From contig NZ_JAGTPK010000004.1 of assembly GCF_021147775.1 (NCBI RefSeq), positions 124,001 to 188,000 on the forward strand: a stretch of 64,000 nucleotides of DNA. The letters are read 5' to 3'. A program made the translations under genes and the position numbers. The notes below the pieces were generated by a model that was not told the origin of the DNA, did no database searches, and was given only the letters and a program-made list of their open reading frames with translations. How positions within the stretch are numbered: position 1 is the stretch's first letter; the number at the start of each line of letters is the position of its first letter. Positions 1-7,698 of the stretch are shown piece after piece. This DNA comes from Pseudomonas californiensis (lineage in GTDB: Bacteria; Pseudomonadota; Gammaproteobacteria; Pseudomonadales; Pseudomonadaceae).

Positions 1-2
1 CC

Positions 3-146
3 GGCGTCGGTGGCGCATTGGGCGCGCTTTATTCGGGCTACAGCTGGACTGCGCTGGGGCCATCCTGGACGTTTGCCATCGCCAGCCTTGCGGCGTTGGC
101 CGCAGCCGTCATTATTGTCACACCCAAGAAAGAGGAAGGTGTATGA
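3..146 (+). CDS. MFS transporter, C-terminal end (partial)
   Basis: Only the last 47 codons are in the window; the gene begins to the left. The reading frame ends at a TGA that overlaps the ATG of mtnB (ATGA), so the two genes are probably translationally coupled. The visible peptide is hydrophobic and Gly/Ala-rich (start GVGGALGALYSGYSW), has one final membrane span, and closes with a charged tail KKEEGV. This fits the last helix of a major facilitator transporter. In pseudomonads an MFS gene often sits before mtnB (recalled), so it may carry methylthioadenosine or a related nucleoside; the substrate is inference. Confidence 0.6.
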   Translation, partial: GVGGALGALYSGYSWTALGPSWTFAIASLAALAAAVIIVTPKKEEGV

Positions 147-757
147 CCCGCGAGCAACTGGCTCTGGAAATCATTGAGGCCGGGCGGTTTTTGTACGGCC
201 GTGGCTGGTCGCCAGCCACCAGCAGCAATTATTCGGTAAGACTGTCGGCCAGTGAGGCGCTGTTGACTGTGTCGGGCAAGCACAAGGGCCGACTGGGTAG
301 TGAAGATGTACTGGCGACTGATCTTGCCGGCAACAGCCTGGAGCCAGGCAAAAAACCGTCCGCCGAAACCTTGCTGCATACCCAGCTTTACAGCTGCCGG
401 CCACAGGTCGGCGCTGTGCTGCATACTCACTCTGTGAATGCGACAGTGCTGTCCCGGTTGACCGAGATCGACCACCTGGTCTTTGAGGACTACGAGCTGC
501 AAAAGGCTTTCCAGGGTGTAGTCACCCACGAGTCGCGTGTCGTGGTACCGATCTTCGACAACGATCAGGACATTGCCCGTCTGGCAGCCAAGGTACAGCC
601 TTGGCTGGACGCGCATCCCGACTGCGCCGGTTACCTCATCCGCGGTCACGGTCTGTACACCTGGGGTGCGAAAATGAGTGATGCACTGCGCCAGATAGAA
701 GCATTCGAGTTTTTGTTCGAATGCGAGCTGAAGATGCGTTCTGTATTGAATCGCTGA
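143..757 (+). CDS. mtnB: methylthioribulose-1-phosphate dehydratase
   Basis: Predicted 204-residue cytosolic enzyme of the methionine salvage pathway; it dehydrates 5-methylthioribulose-1-phosphate to the diketone phosphate. It belongs to the class II aldolase/adducin fold. The metal-binding HTHS motif is at residues 94-97 (His94, His96) and the third histidine lies in GHGLYTWG near residue 169. Length is normal for MtnB. A purine-rich site (agaggaagg) precedes the ATG, and the start overlaps the stop of the upstream transporter. The next genes, mtnD and mtnC, are later steps of the same pathway, which supports the call strongly. Confidence 0.95.
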   Translation: MTREQLALEIIEAGRFLYGRGWSPATSSNYSVRLSASEALLTVSGKHKGRLGSEDVLATDLAGNSLEPGKKPSAETLLHTQLYSCRPQVGAVLHTHSVNATVLSRLTEIDHLVFEDYELQKAFQGVVTHESRVVVPIFDNDQDIARLAAKVQPWLDAHPDCAGYLIRGHGLYTWGAKMSDALRQIEAFEFLFECELKMRSVLNR

Positions 758-843
758 CCTTCAGCCACTAAAACGTTCTTTGCCTGACCGGCCTGTAAAA
801 GCCGGAAGGCGTTGGCCCACGCCGATAGCCGAGGAAACACTCC

Positions 844-1389
844 ATGAGCAGTCTGTCCGTTTATCACGTTTCAAGCCCCGAGGTACCCAACAAGGTACTG
901 ACCCATCTTGAAGATATCGCCTCGACGCTCGCCGAGCACGGTGTGGCGTTCGACCGCTGGGAAGCTGCGACGCCGATCACGCCGGGCGCCAGCCAGGAAG
1001 AGGTCATCAACGCCTATCGCACACAGATCGATACGCTGATGACCCGGCACGGTTATGTGACAGTGGACGTGATCAGCCTCAACAGCGATCACCCGCAAAA
1101 AGCCGAATTGCGTGCCAAATTTCTTGAAGAGCACCGTCATGGTGAGAATGAGGTACGTTTCTTCGTGGCCGGCCGTGGCCTGTTCACGCTGCACATCGAT
1201 GATTACGTCTATGCCGTGCTTTGCGAAAAGAACGATCTGATTTCGGTTCCGGCCGGCACTCGGCACTGGTTCGATATGGGGGAAAACCCACATTTCGTTG
1301 CGATTCGCCTGTTCAACAATCCAGAAGGCTGGGTAGCGAACTTCACCGGTGAAGACATTGCGGGTCGTTTCCCTCGGCTGGAAGACTGA
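844..1389 (+). CDS. mtnD: acireductone dioxygenase (ARD)
   Basis: 181-residue cupin-fold dioxygenase acting after MtnC in methionine salvage. It splits the acireductone to 4-methylthio-2-oxobutanoate and formate with Fe(II), or runs the off-pathway CO-forming reaction with Ni(II). The metal ligands are visible at the expected spacing: His97 and His99 in EHRHGENE, Glu103, and His141 in TRHWFDMG. The start is supported by gaggaa 8 bases upstream of the ATG. It follows mtnB by 86 bases, which contain a short ccggc/gccgg hairpin, and probably shares its transcript. Confidence 0.96.
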   Translation: MSSLSVYHVSSPEVPNKVLTHLEDIASTLAEHGVAFDRWEAATPITPGASQEEVINAYRTQIDTLMTRHGYVTVDVISLNSDHPQKAELRAKFLEEHRHGENEVRFFVAGRGLFTLHIDDYVYAVLCEKNDLISVPAGTRHWFDMGENPHFVAIRLFNNPEGWVANFTGEDIAGRFPRLED

Positions 1390-1458
1390 TCGGCTGATCA
1401 CTTCGTGCGTTGTTTGATCTCACCCAAGCCAGTGTCGCCCGACAGGAGCCCCACCCAG

Positions 1459-2142
1459 ATGTCCATAAAATTCATCCTCACGGATATCGAAGGCACCACC
1501 AGCGCCGTGAGTTTCGTATTCGACGTGCTGTTTCCGTATGCCAAAAAACATCTGCCAGAGTTCGTTCGCCACCATGCCGCTGAGCCGTCTGTGGCGGCGC
1601 AGCTCGACGCAGTGCGAGCAGAGAGCGACGAGCCAGAGGCAAATCTCGAACGGGTCATAGAGATTTTGCTGGAATGGATTGCCGAGGACCGCAAGGCAAC
1701 GCCGCTCAAAGCGTTGCAGGGCATGATCTGGGCCGAGGGTTACAACGCCGGACAGCTCAAAGGCCATGTCTACCCTGACGCGGTTGAAGCGTTGAAGCGC
1801 TGGCACGAAGAAGGCTACCGGTTGTACGTCTACTCTTCGGGCTCAATACAGGCGCAGCAACTGATTTTTGGTTGCTCTGAGGCGGGCGACCTTTCCGGGC
1901 TGTTCAGCGGTTATTTCGATACCACGTCCGGCCCCAAGCGTGACGCCCAGTCTTATCGCAGCATTACCCAGGCCATCGGCTGTGAGGCAGGTGAGATTCT
2001 GTTCCTGTCGGACATCGTCGAGGAACTCGACGCTGCGCAGGCCGCTGGCATGGCAACCTGCGGGCTGGTCCGTGTGGGCGGTGTTCTGAGCGGGCACGAA
2101 AACGTGGCCAGCTTCGCTGTCATCGATCCCTCGACGTTCTGA
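1459..2142 (+). CDS. mtnC: enolase-phosphatase (2,3-diketo-5-methylthiopentyl-1-phosphate)
   Basis: 227-residue HAD-superfamily enzyme that enolises and dephosphorylates the MtnB product to give the acireductone used by MtnD. Motif I reads [13 protein letters not shown] with Asp9 and Glu11; the DxE form, rather than DxD, is characteristic of MtnC. The C-terminal half has the KRD and [12 protein letters not shown] motifs of HAD motifs III and IV. I chose the ATG at 1459 because it follows caggagccccacccag and gives the usual N-terminus; an in-frame upstream extension has no family similarity. Third gene of the mtnBDC cluster. Confidence 0.95.
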   Translation: MSIKFILTDIEGTTSAVSFVFDVLFPYAKKHLPEFVRHHAAEPSVAAQLDAVRAESDEPEANLERVIEILLEWIAEDRKATPLKALQGMIWAEGYNAGQLKGHVYPDAVEALKRWHEEGYRLYVYSSGSIQAQQLIFGCSEAGDLSGLFSGYFDTTSGPKRDAQSYRSITQAIGCEAGEILFLSDIVEELDAAQAAGMATCGLVRVGGVLSGHENVASFAVIDPSTF

Positions 2143-2162
2143 TCATCGTTTTCCCCGTCCTG

Positions 2163-2212
2163 GACGAGCCCGGCCTGGCAGCACTCTATCAGCGTGATAC
2201 GCCAGGCTCGTC
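2163..2212 (+). terminator. inverted repeat after mtnC, possible terminator
   Basis: Arms gacgagcc (2163-2170) and ggctcgtc (2205-2212) are perfect complements around a 34-base loop that contains a further tggc/gcca pair. No T-tract follows, so an intrinsic terminator is uncertain; it may simply mark the end of the mtn transcript. Confidence 0.3.
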
Positions 2213-2388
2213 TCGAGTCCCCCATAGCCTCGAATCAGGTCTTTATCTGTAAGCTGCGTCCGGCTTGCAGGTCGGACGCTGCCTGCCTGTCAGTACGTTA
2301 ATCCTGTTTGTTCGGGGGGTTGTTTTTAAACGCCTTCAGTCGTGTAAGTTGCCCGCCATTGACCCCTTTGTTGACCAGGAGCGCCACG

Positions 2389-3141
2389 GTGTCTGAGCGG
2401 GGAAGAAGAGCGGCAGCGATGTGCGGTGCCACGACCAACAACGAAACAATGGGTTTATTGATAGAGCAAATGGTCAGAACCATTACCGAACTTGACGGCG
2501 AAGCCGCCATTGAAAATGCACTCCAGTGGCTCCGCAGCGAATGCCGGTGCGATCGGGCGTTGTTTTACCAATTCAAGGGGCCGCTGCTGCTCACGTTTAT
2601 CACGTCCAACGTTGACGACGCCTGGGGAGACGCCTATCGCCAGCGCCAGATGATGGCGGACGACCCCGTCATTCGCTTCTATCGCAACGCGCTCGGGTTT
2701 CTGGACTGGGATGATGCGCTTGAAAGCTACCCGCCGCCTTCCTCATATATCGACGTGCTGGAAACCTGCGACATTATCCCGGCCTTGTCCTATGGCTACA
2801 CAAGCCATTGTCGAGGGGCAGATGGCGTGACCTCGATTTGCACGTTGGGAGGTATGCGGCGCCACGCGACAACGGACGATAAATACCTGATCACCAGCCT
2901 GGTACCGGTGTTGCACCGGGTGGGTCGGGGCATCAAGTTTCGTGCTCGTGGGCTGACGCACAAGGAGCTTGAAGTATTGCAGTGGGCGCGAGACGGCAAA
3001 ACTGTGTGGGAAATTTCCGCCATCCGCGAAGTGTCCGAGGCCACAGTGAAATATCACCTCAAGGCGATCTATTCAAAGCTGGGCGTCGCCAACCGGGCTC
3101 AGGCAGTCGGTGAAGCGCTGTGTCGCGGTTTGATCCACTGA
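2389..3141 (+). CDS. LuxR-family transcriptional regulator with autoinducer-binding domain (solo)
   Basis: About 250 residues: N-terminal autoinducer-binding domain, then a LuxR/FixJ helix-turn-helix (from LTHKELEVLQWARDGKT to the end). Residues that contact acyl-homoserine lactones in TraR/LasR appear kept: W and Y in DAWGDAY, DP in MADDPVI, W in FLDWDD, and the later G in GADGVTSICTLG. The DNA-binding domain has the invariant E, L and G. No luxI gene is in the window, so it looks like a solo receptor. I prefer the GTG at 2389, 7 bases after aggag; ATGs at 2419 and 2449 are alternatives. Its targets and ligand are unknown. Confidence 0.85.
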   Translation: MSERGRRAAAMCGATTNNETMGLLIEQMVRTITELDGEAAIENALQWLRSECRCDRALFYQFKGPLLLTFITSNVDDAWGDAYRQRQMMADDPVIRFYRNALGFLDWDDALESYPPPSSYIDVLETCDIIPALSYGYTSHCRGADGVTSICTLGGMRRHATTDDKYLITSLVPVLHRVGRGIKFRARGLTHKELEVLQWARDGKTVWEISAIREVSEATVKYHLKAIYSKLGVANRAQAVGEALCRGLIH

Positions 3142-3188
3142 TCAGATGATGAGAAGTCTGCCGTGATCAAACGCAATTCTTGTGGTCG

Positions 3189-3222
3189 AAAAAAAACCGC
3201 GATAACAAAACTGCTATCGCGG
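3189..3222 (-). terminator. Rho-independent terminator for the DUF3509 gene
   Basis: Read on the minus strand, ccgcgata (3222-3215) and tatcgcgg (3204-3197) form an 8-bp stem followed by a run of eight T. It lies about 70 bases after the stop of the minus-strand gene at 3291. Confidence 0.85.
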
Positions 3223-3290
3223 CTAACAAGGGATGAGAGAGCGTAAAACATCCGCCGCCCATTTCGGACGGCGCGGAACATCAATAACTA

Positions 3291-3569
3291 TCAACGTGTG
3301 TGGTACGTCGGCAAGTCAAAGCGGTGCTGGCTTTGCAACATCGAGATCGCTGGCAGTTCACTTGCTTGAGCAGCAAGGTCACGACGAATTGCGCTGATCA
3401 CCCACTCCAGCTGTACTGGGGTGTGCAGTTGGGCATAAGAAACCGAGCGACGGATTTGTTTGCCTTCATCGTTGCGCAGGGACAACAACACACCGCCGTC
3501 AGGACGAGGCTGAGTAGTCACGTTGTAGTCGGAGAATACGGAAGCGAATTTTTCTTGAATAAAAGTCAT
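3291..3569 (-). CDS. DUF3509 domain-containing protein
   Basis: Small 92-residue protein beginning MTFIQEKFASVFSDY. The short N-terminal helix followed by PRPDGGVLLSL and a basic KQIRRSVSY segment is the pattern of DUF3509, a Pseudomonas-restricted family of unknown function (family assignment from memory). No signal peptide or membrane segment. The ATG at 3569 is preceded by ggag; a start five codons earlier is possible but poorer. The gene is monocistronic, with its own terminator at 3189-3222, and is divergent from the ankyrin gene, sharing a 336-base AT-rich upstream region. Confidence 0.75.
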   Translation of the reverse strand: MTFIQEKFASVFSDYNVTTQPRPDGGVLLSLRNDEGKQIRRSVSYAQLHTPVQLEWVISAIRRDLAAQASELPAISMLQSQHRFDLPTYHTR

Positions 3570-3905
3570 GTCTAGCGGCTCCATTGCTCATGGGATAACA
3601 AGCTTGGAAGTACTAGTGCAGTGTCTGTGCCAGCTTTTGTTCTTTATTTTTTCTTTTAAAATCAATAAGTTATGATATGGCGATTTTTCGTTGTTCGTGC
3701 ATTTTGCATGAACCCCTTTCGAGCGTCCTGCATTTTGCCGGTTTGAGGGGATTGTCAGCGGAGAGGGAAGGCGACGACATCACATTTTTTGCTATCAAAG
3801 ACATAGCTTGATACGGACCGAACAGCTGGCAAGACTTGCGGTCACTGTGTGTACCGCTACCGGGTACATCGGATTCCCGGATGACCGCACGCCAAGGAGC
3901 GACCC
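3570..3905. promoter_or_regulatory. divergent intergenic region with near-palindrome
   Basis: Regulatory space between the divergent DUF3509 and ankyrin genes. The left half is AT-rich (around 3640-3680), fitting promoter DNA for the minus-strand gene. A near-perfect palindrome, gttcgtgca/ttt/tgcatgaac with one mismatch, lies at 3693-3713 and could be an operator. No coding signal seen. Confidence 0.35.
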
Positions 3906-4445
3906 ATGACTGATTCAAATCTCGGCCAGCCGAAGACTATGACCGATGAAGAGACCGCGGAGTTCGCCGAGCAGGTATTTGACGTCGCCCGCCAGGGTGA
4001 CGCGGTAATGCTTGAGCGTCTTCTGGAGAAAGGCCTGCCTGCCGACTTCCGTAACCATAAAGGCGATACGCTGCTGATGCTTGCCAGCTACCACGGCCAC
4101 CAGGATGCGGTTCGGGTGCTGCTGAACCACAAGGCAGATCCGGAAATTCGCAATGACAACGGCCAGAGCCCGATTGCAGGCGCGGCATTCAAGGGTGACC
4201 TGCCGGTGGTCAAGCTGTTGGTTGAAGGCGGAGCCAGTGTTGAGGGGGCCGCTGCGGATGGCCGTACTGCACTGATGATGGCTGCCATGTTCAACCGCAT
4301 CGAAATCGTTGACTACCTGATCGCGCAAGGTGCTGATCCTCACGCCCGAGACGCCAAGGGCATCAGCGCCCTGGGTGCGGCTCAGGCAATGGGCGCCACC
4401 GGGACAGCAGAGCAGTTGACCCGGCTGGGTGTTCAAACGGGCTGA
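3906..4445 (+). CDS. ankyrin-repeat protein
   Basis: 179 residues containing about four ankyrin repeats. They are recognisable from GDTLLMLASYHGHQDAVRVL, GQSPIAGAAFKGDLPVVKLL and GRTALMMAAMFNRIEIVDYL, each followed by a turn such as GADPHARD. The N-terminal 20 residues are acidic and polar, with no signal peptide, so a cytoplasmic protein-binding role is likely. In P. aeruginosa an ankyrin protein (AnkB) accompanies catalase KatB and is exported (recalled); here there is no catalase neighbour. The ATG follows aaggagcgaccc, a strong ribosome site. A strong terminator follows, so it is a single-gene unit. Confidence 0.88.
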   Translation: MTDSNLGQPKTMTDEETAEFAEQVFDVARQGDAVMLERLLEKGLPADFRNHKGDTLLMLASYHGHQDAVRVLLNHKADPEIRNDNGQSPIAGAAFKGDLPVVKLLVEGGASVEGAAADGRTALMMAAMFNRIEIVDYLIAQGADPHARDAKGISALGAAQAMGATGTAEQLTRLGVQTG

Positions 4446-4482
4446 TACCGGGATCTGACGACGCAAGTGTGACTGATAGCGT

Positions 4483-4525
4483 AGAGGCGCGAAGGATTTC
4501 CCGTTATCCTTCGCGCCTCTTTTTT
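4483..4525 (+). terminator. Rho-independent terminator of the ankyrin gene
   Basis: Perfect 14-bp stem, gaggcgcgaaggat paired with atccttcgcgcctc, with an 8-base loop and a run of T at 4520-4525. Confidence 0.95.
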
Positions 4526-4547
4526 CCCGCCTTCAGGATTGCCCCCC

Positions 4548-5066
4548 ATGAAAGACCCACTGGTCGAACTCATCAGCAAAGTCAGTTCGGGGTGCATGAG
4601 CGATGATGAAATCGCCGGCATCGCCGACGAAGCTGCTCAGGCCTACGCCGACCCGCAGGCCTTTCTGGCCGCCAACCCCGATGTGAATTACGACGACACC
4701 TTCCCCATAGCATTGGGTGAATGGGTGGTGGTCGGCAGTCTGCCGGAAACCGTTCTGTTTCAGGCCGACACCTACATGGACCTGTTCGAGCAGATCGTCC
4801 AGTCGTTTGGCAAGGACGTGGCGTTCAACATCAAGCCAAAGCAATTGGCCAAGGTCGAACCGCTGGTGGCGCTTAATCGCATCCAGATCCAGTTGAGCAG
4901 CATGAACACGGAAATGGGCGGTTACGTACTGATGGACTTCAGTCAGCCGCTGGATGATGAATTGCAGGCCGTACTGGTATATGGCTGCGATCAGGCACGC
5001 GTGCTGGAGTTGGCGGCGGTTGCAGGTATCCATGCCGCGCCTTCGCTGGAAGCGCTGCGCGGCTGA
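4548..5066 (+). CDS. conserved hypothetical protein
   Basis: 172 residues, starting MKDPLVELISKVSSG at an ATG preceded by caggattg. I do not recognise a named family. The sequence is acidic and soluble, with no signal peptide or membrane span. It has an N-terminal helical part (SDDEIAGIADEAAQAY), a central region with several aromatic and hydrophobic strands, and a C-terminal segment ending AAPSLEALRG. Codon use looks native and the frame is open throughout, so it is likely a real gene. It is convergent with the ZIP transporter 15 bases downstream and gives no operon clue to function. Confidence 0.7.
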   Translation: MKDPLVELISKVSSGCMSDDEIAGIADEAAQAYADPQAFLAANPDVNYDDTFPIALGEWVVVGSLPETVLFQADTYMDLFEQIVQSFGKDVAFNIKPKQLAKVEPLVALNRIQIQLSSMNTEMGGYVLMDFSQPLDDELQAVLVYGCDQARVLELAAVAGIHAAPSLEALRG

Positions 5067-5081
5067 GGATCAGCCAAGGGC

Positions 5082-6008
5082 TCAGCCCAGGGCCGTGTCG
5101 AGAAACATCATCACCCCGAACCCGCCCATCAGGCCCAGCGTTGCCGAGGTCTGATGGCCGTTGCGGTGGGTTTCCGGGATCACCTCATGTGAGACCACAA
5201 ATATCATCGCGCCCGCTGCCAGCCCCATGCTGAGTGGGTAGGCAATTGCGAAACCGCTGGAAATCCCCAGGCCCACCAGGGCACCGAGCGGCTCCATCAG
5301 GCCTGAGCCGACGGCGACCAGCATCGCCTTGAACGCGGACAGGCCGGTGGCGCGCAGGGCGAGGGCGATTGCCAGGCCTTCCGGAATGTCCTGAAGCGCG
5401 ATGGCCGTGGTCAGCGGCAGGCCGACGTTCATGTCACCGCCAGCAAAGCTGACGCCGATGGCCATTCCTTCCGGCAGGTTGTGAAGGGTGATTGCCAGCA
5501 CGAAAAGCCAGACCCGATTGATTCGATCCGAGTGCGGCCCTTGTCGGCCCACGCTTTCGTGCTCATGGGGCGTGAATCGGTCCAGCCCCAGCATCAGCAA
5601 CACGCCCAGCGCGAGGCCGGTAACCACCGTTGCCGCCGCGAGTGGTCCCGTGCCTGTGATTTCCCGGGCGGCTTCGAGGCCCGGCAAGATCAGCGAAAAC
5701 GAACTGGCAGCGAGCATCATGCCCGCCGCGAAGCCAAGCATGATGTCCTGAGTGCGCTGCGCAATGTCCCGAAACGCTACGGCTATCATGGCGCCCAGCG
5801 CCGTGGCGGCAAAACCCGCTGTTCCGCCGAGCAGCGCGTAATTGAAAGTAACCTGGCTGGTGCCGACAAAGGCGTTATAGAGGCTGATACCGCCGAGGCC
5901 GAGGATAATCACGAGCGCAAGGATAAAGCCCAGGCTTACCAGTGGGCTTTTGTGTAACTGGGCAGACCAGGACGACCAGAGCGTTCGAGGGTGTGCGGGT
6001 GTTTGCAT
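5082..6008 (-). CDS. ZIP-family divalent metal transporter
   Basis: 308-residue inner-membrane protein with about eight membrane spans. The ZIP signature is clear: HNLPEGMAIGVSF in one helix and QDIPEGLAIALAL in the next, both with the metal-binding (H/Q)xxPEG core, plus HEVIPETH near the C-terminus. A His/Glu-containing loop (HEHESVG) lies before the signature. It resembles the GufA/ZupT branch that imports zinc and other divalent metals; specificity cannot be read here. The ATG at 6008 follows aaaggtg; the longer in-frame extension lacks family similarity. No Zur or Fur box was recognised upstream. Confidence 0.88.
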   Translation of the reverse strand: MQTPAHPRTLWSSWSAQLHKSPLVSLGFILALVIILGLGGISLYNAFVGTSQVTFNYALLGGTAGFAATALGAMIAVAFRDIAQRTQDIMLGFAAGMMLAASSFSLILPGLEAAREITGTGPLAAATVVTGLALGVLLMLGLDRFTPHEHESVGRQGPHSDRINRVWLFVLAITLHNLPEGMAIGVSFAGGDMNVGLPLTTAIALQDIPEGLAIALALRATGLSAFKAMLVAVGSGLMEPLGALVGLGISSGFAIAYPLSMGLAAGAMIFVVSHEVIPETHRNGHQTSATLGLMGGFGVMMFLDTALG

Positions 6009-6173
6009 AAAAAGCGGCACCTTTGTGAGAGCGCTGACGGAACACTGGCCGCAGCAAAGACAAAAACAGGTATGAGCTCCGTTTCGGAGCCTGAAAATAA
6101 GCGGTTGGTTCAACGGAACCCCCGAACAGCGCAACTATCCTAGAAGGGTCAGTACTCAATCAGGGGCAACATC

Positions 6174-6365
6174 ATGGGTTCCACGTTTAATAGTCTGGTC
6201 GGCTTGATCATTTTGGCTCTCGATATCTGGGCCATCATCAATGTGCTGAAAAGTGGCGCCGAAACCGGGAAGAAAATTCTCTGGATATTGTTGATCGTGA
6301 TTCTGCCTGTGTTGGGCCTGATCATCTGGGCAATTGCAGGGCCGCGCGGTAACGTGCGTATCTGA
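6174..6365 (+). CDS. small membrane protein with PLDc_N-like domain
   Basis: 63 residues with two hydrophobic segments: GLIILALDIWAIINVL, and WILLIVILPVLGLIIWAI followed by AGPRG. A two-helix hairpin linked by a basic loop and ending in the GPR motif is typical of the phospholipase-D/cardiolipin-synthase N-terminal anchor family, here standing alone. It has no catalytic domain, so it is an inner-membrane protein of unknown role. The ATG is preceded by caggggcaacatc. A bidirectional terminator follows directly, so it is a one-gene transcript. Confidence 0.8.
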   Translation: MGSTFNSLVGLIILALDIWAIINVLKSGAETGKKILWILLIVILPVLGLIIWAIAGPRGNVRI

Positions 6366-6380
6366 CCTGGCTCACATCGG

Positions 6381-6419
6381 AAAAACGCTTGATTGCCCTC
6401 GGCAATCAGGCGTTTTTTG
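6381..6419 (+). terminator. Rho-independent terminator
   Basis: Stem aaaaacgcttgattgcc paired with ggcaatcaggcgtttttt around a 3-base loop (one G-T pair), ending in T. It closes the 63-residue gene. Confidence 0.9.
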
Positions 6420-6560
6420 CTTTATGGGCCGTCACGTGTGATTCATGTGCAGCGAAGCGCAGACAGAGAGGTTCGACCTGTCATGTTGCGCACAGTAGAA
6501 TGCGCGCCTTTGTGCGGGCGGTTGGTCGTCCTGTCATTCTTATTCATCAGGAGATTACCC

Positions 6561-7421
6561 ATGAGTGATTATCAGGAAACGTTGTACGAAGGCTACGGCC
6601 AGCGCTTTCGTATGGAAAAAATGCTTCACGAAGTGCGTACCGACCACCAGCACCTGGTGATTTTCCAGAACCCGCGCATGGGCCGGGTGATGGCGCTTGA
6701 TGGCGTGATCCAGACCACCGAAGCGGACGAGTTCATCTACCACGAAATGCTGACTCACGTGCCGATTCTGGCGCACGGCGCTGCCAAGCGCGTGCTGATC
6801 ATTGGTGGTGGTGACGGCGGCATGCTGCGTGAAGTGGCCAAGCACCTCACCGTTGAGCACATCACGATGGTCGAGATCGACGCTACCGTGGTCGAGATGT
6901 GCAAGGAGTTTCTGCCGAACCACTCCAATGGTGCCTTCGAGGACTCACGCCTGAATCTGGTGATCGACGATGGCATGCGCTTCGTGGCCACGACCGAAGA
7001 GAAGTTTGACGTGATCATTTCTGACTCCACCGATCCGATCGGTCCGGGTGAAGTGCTGTTCTCGGAAAACTTCTATCAGGCTTGTCATCGCTGCCTGAAC
7101 GAAGGGGGCATTCTGGTCACTCAGAACGGCACGCCGTTCATGCAGCTGAGTGGCGTGCAAACCACTGCGGGTCGTATGAACGGTCTGTTTGCCGACTGGC
7201 ACTTCTATCAGGCGGCGATCCCGACTTACATCGGCGGCGCCATGACTTTCGCCTGGGGTGCCACCAACGCGGCCTACCGCAAGCTGCCATTGGAAACACT
7301 GCGCCAGCGTTTTGCGGGCAGTGGCATTGTCACGCGTTACTACAACCCTGAAGTGCATATCGGTTCGTTTGCATTGCCGCAATACGTGCTAAACGCGGTC
7401 AACAAGCCGAGCAATGACTGA
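6561..7421 (+). CDS. speE: polyamine aminopropyltransferase (spermidine synthase)
   Basis: 286 residues, cytosolic. It transfers an aminopropyl group from decarboxylated S-adenosylmethionine to putrescine, giving spermidine and methylthioadenosine, the substrate that feeds the mtn pathway encoded upstream. The Rossmann methyltransferase-like core is plain: [18 protein letters not shown], then [16 protein letters not shown], and the catalytic region [18 protein letters not shown] with its Asp residues. The N-terminal beta domain starts [16 protein letters not shown]. The ATG at 6561 follows caggagattaccc; an upstream in-frame extension is not conserved-looking. Length fits the bacterial SpeE family. 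Confidence 0.95.
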   Translation: MSDYQETLYEGYGQRFRMEKMLHEVRTDHQHLVIFQNPRMGRVMALDGVIQTTEADEFIYHEMLTHVPILAHGAAKRVLIIGGGDGGMLREVAKHLTVEHITMVEIDATVVEMCKEFLPNHSNGAFEDSRLNLVIDDGMRFVATTEEKFDVIISDSTDPIGPGEVLFSENFYQACHRCLNEGGILVTQNGTPFMQLSGVQTTAGRMNGLFADWHFYQAAIPTYIGGAMTFAWGATNAAYRKLPLETLRQRFAGSGIVTRYYNPEVHIGSFALPQYVLNAVNKPSND

Positions 7422-7438
7422 CACTTAAAGCCTGGCAG

Positions 7439-7484
7439 CCTGTCGCGCCACGTTCGGTCTGCTGACCGAACGGCTAGCGACAGG
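7439..7484 (+). repeat. nested perfect hairpin after speE
   Basis: Two nested perfect arms, cctgtcgc/gcgacagg outside and cgttcggt/accgaacg inside, separated by gcca and gcta, with a 6-base loop. No T-run follows closely. It could be a transcript-end stabiliser or a factor-dependent terminator between speE and the next gene. The rest of the 277-base gap shows nothing else I can name. Confidence 0.5.
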
Positions 7485-7698
7485 CCGTTGCGACGTAGCG
7501 AGATGCGACGAATTTTTCACAATGCCTGCTACAGAATTGCGCGCGAAGCTGAACACGCAGATACCTTTACAGGTTCAACGAGCGCCAAATGACCGGCGAT
7601 CAAGTAGTATCTGCCCCCCTGCAACCGGGCTGCCATTCGATGGAAGGCCGGTTTCGCATGCCTGAACCCAACCCTGAATCCACCGGATCCTGACAACC

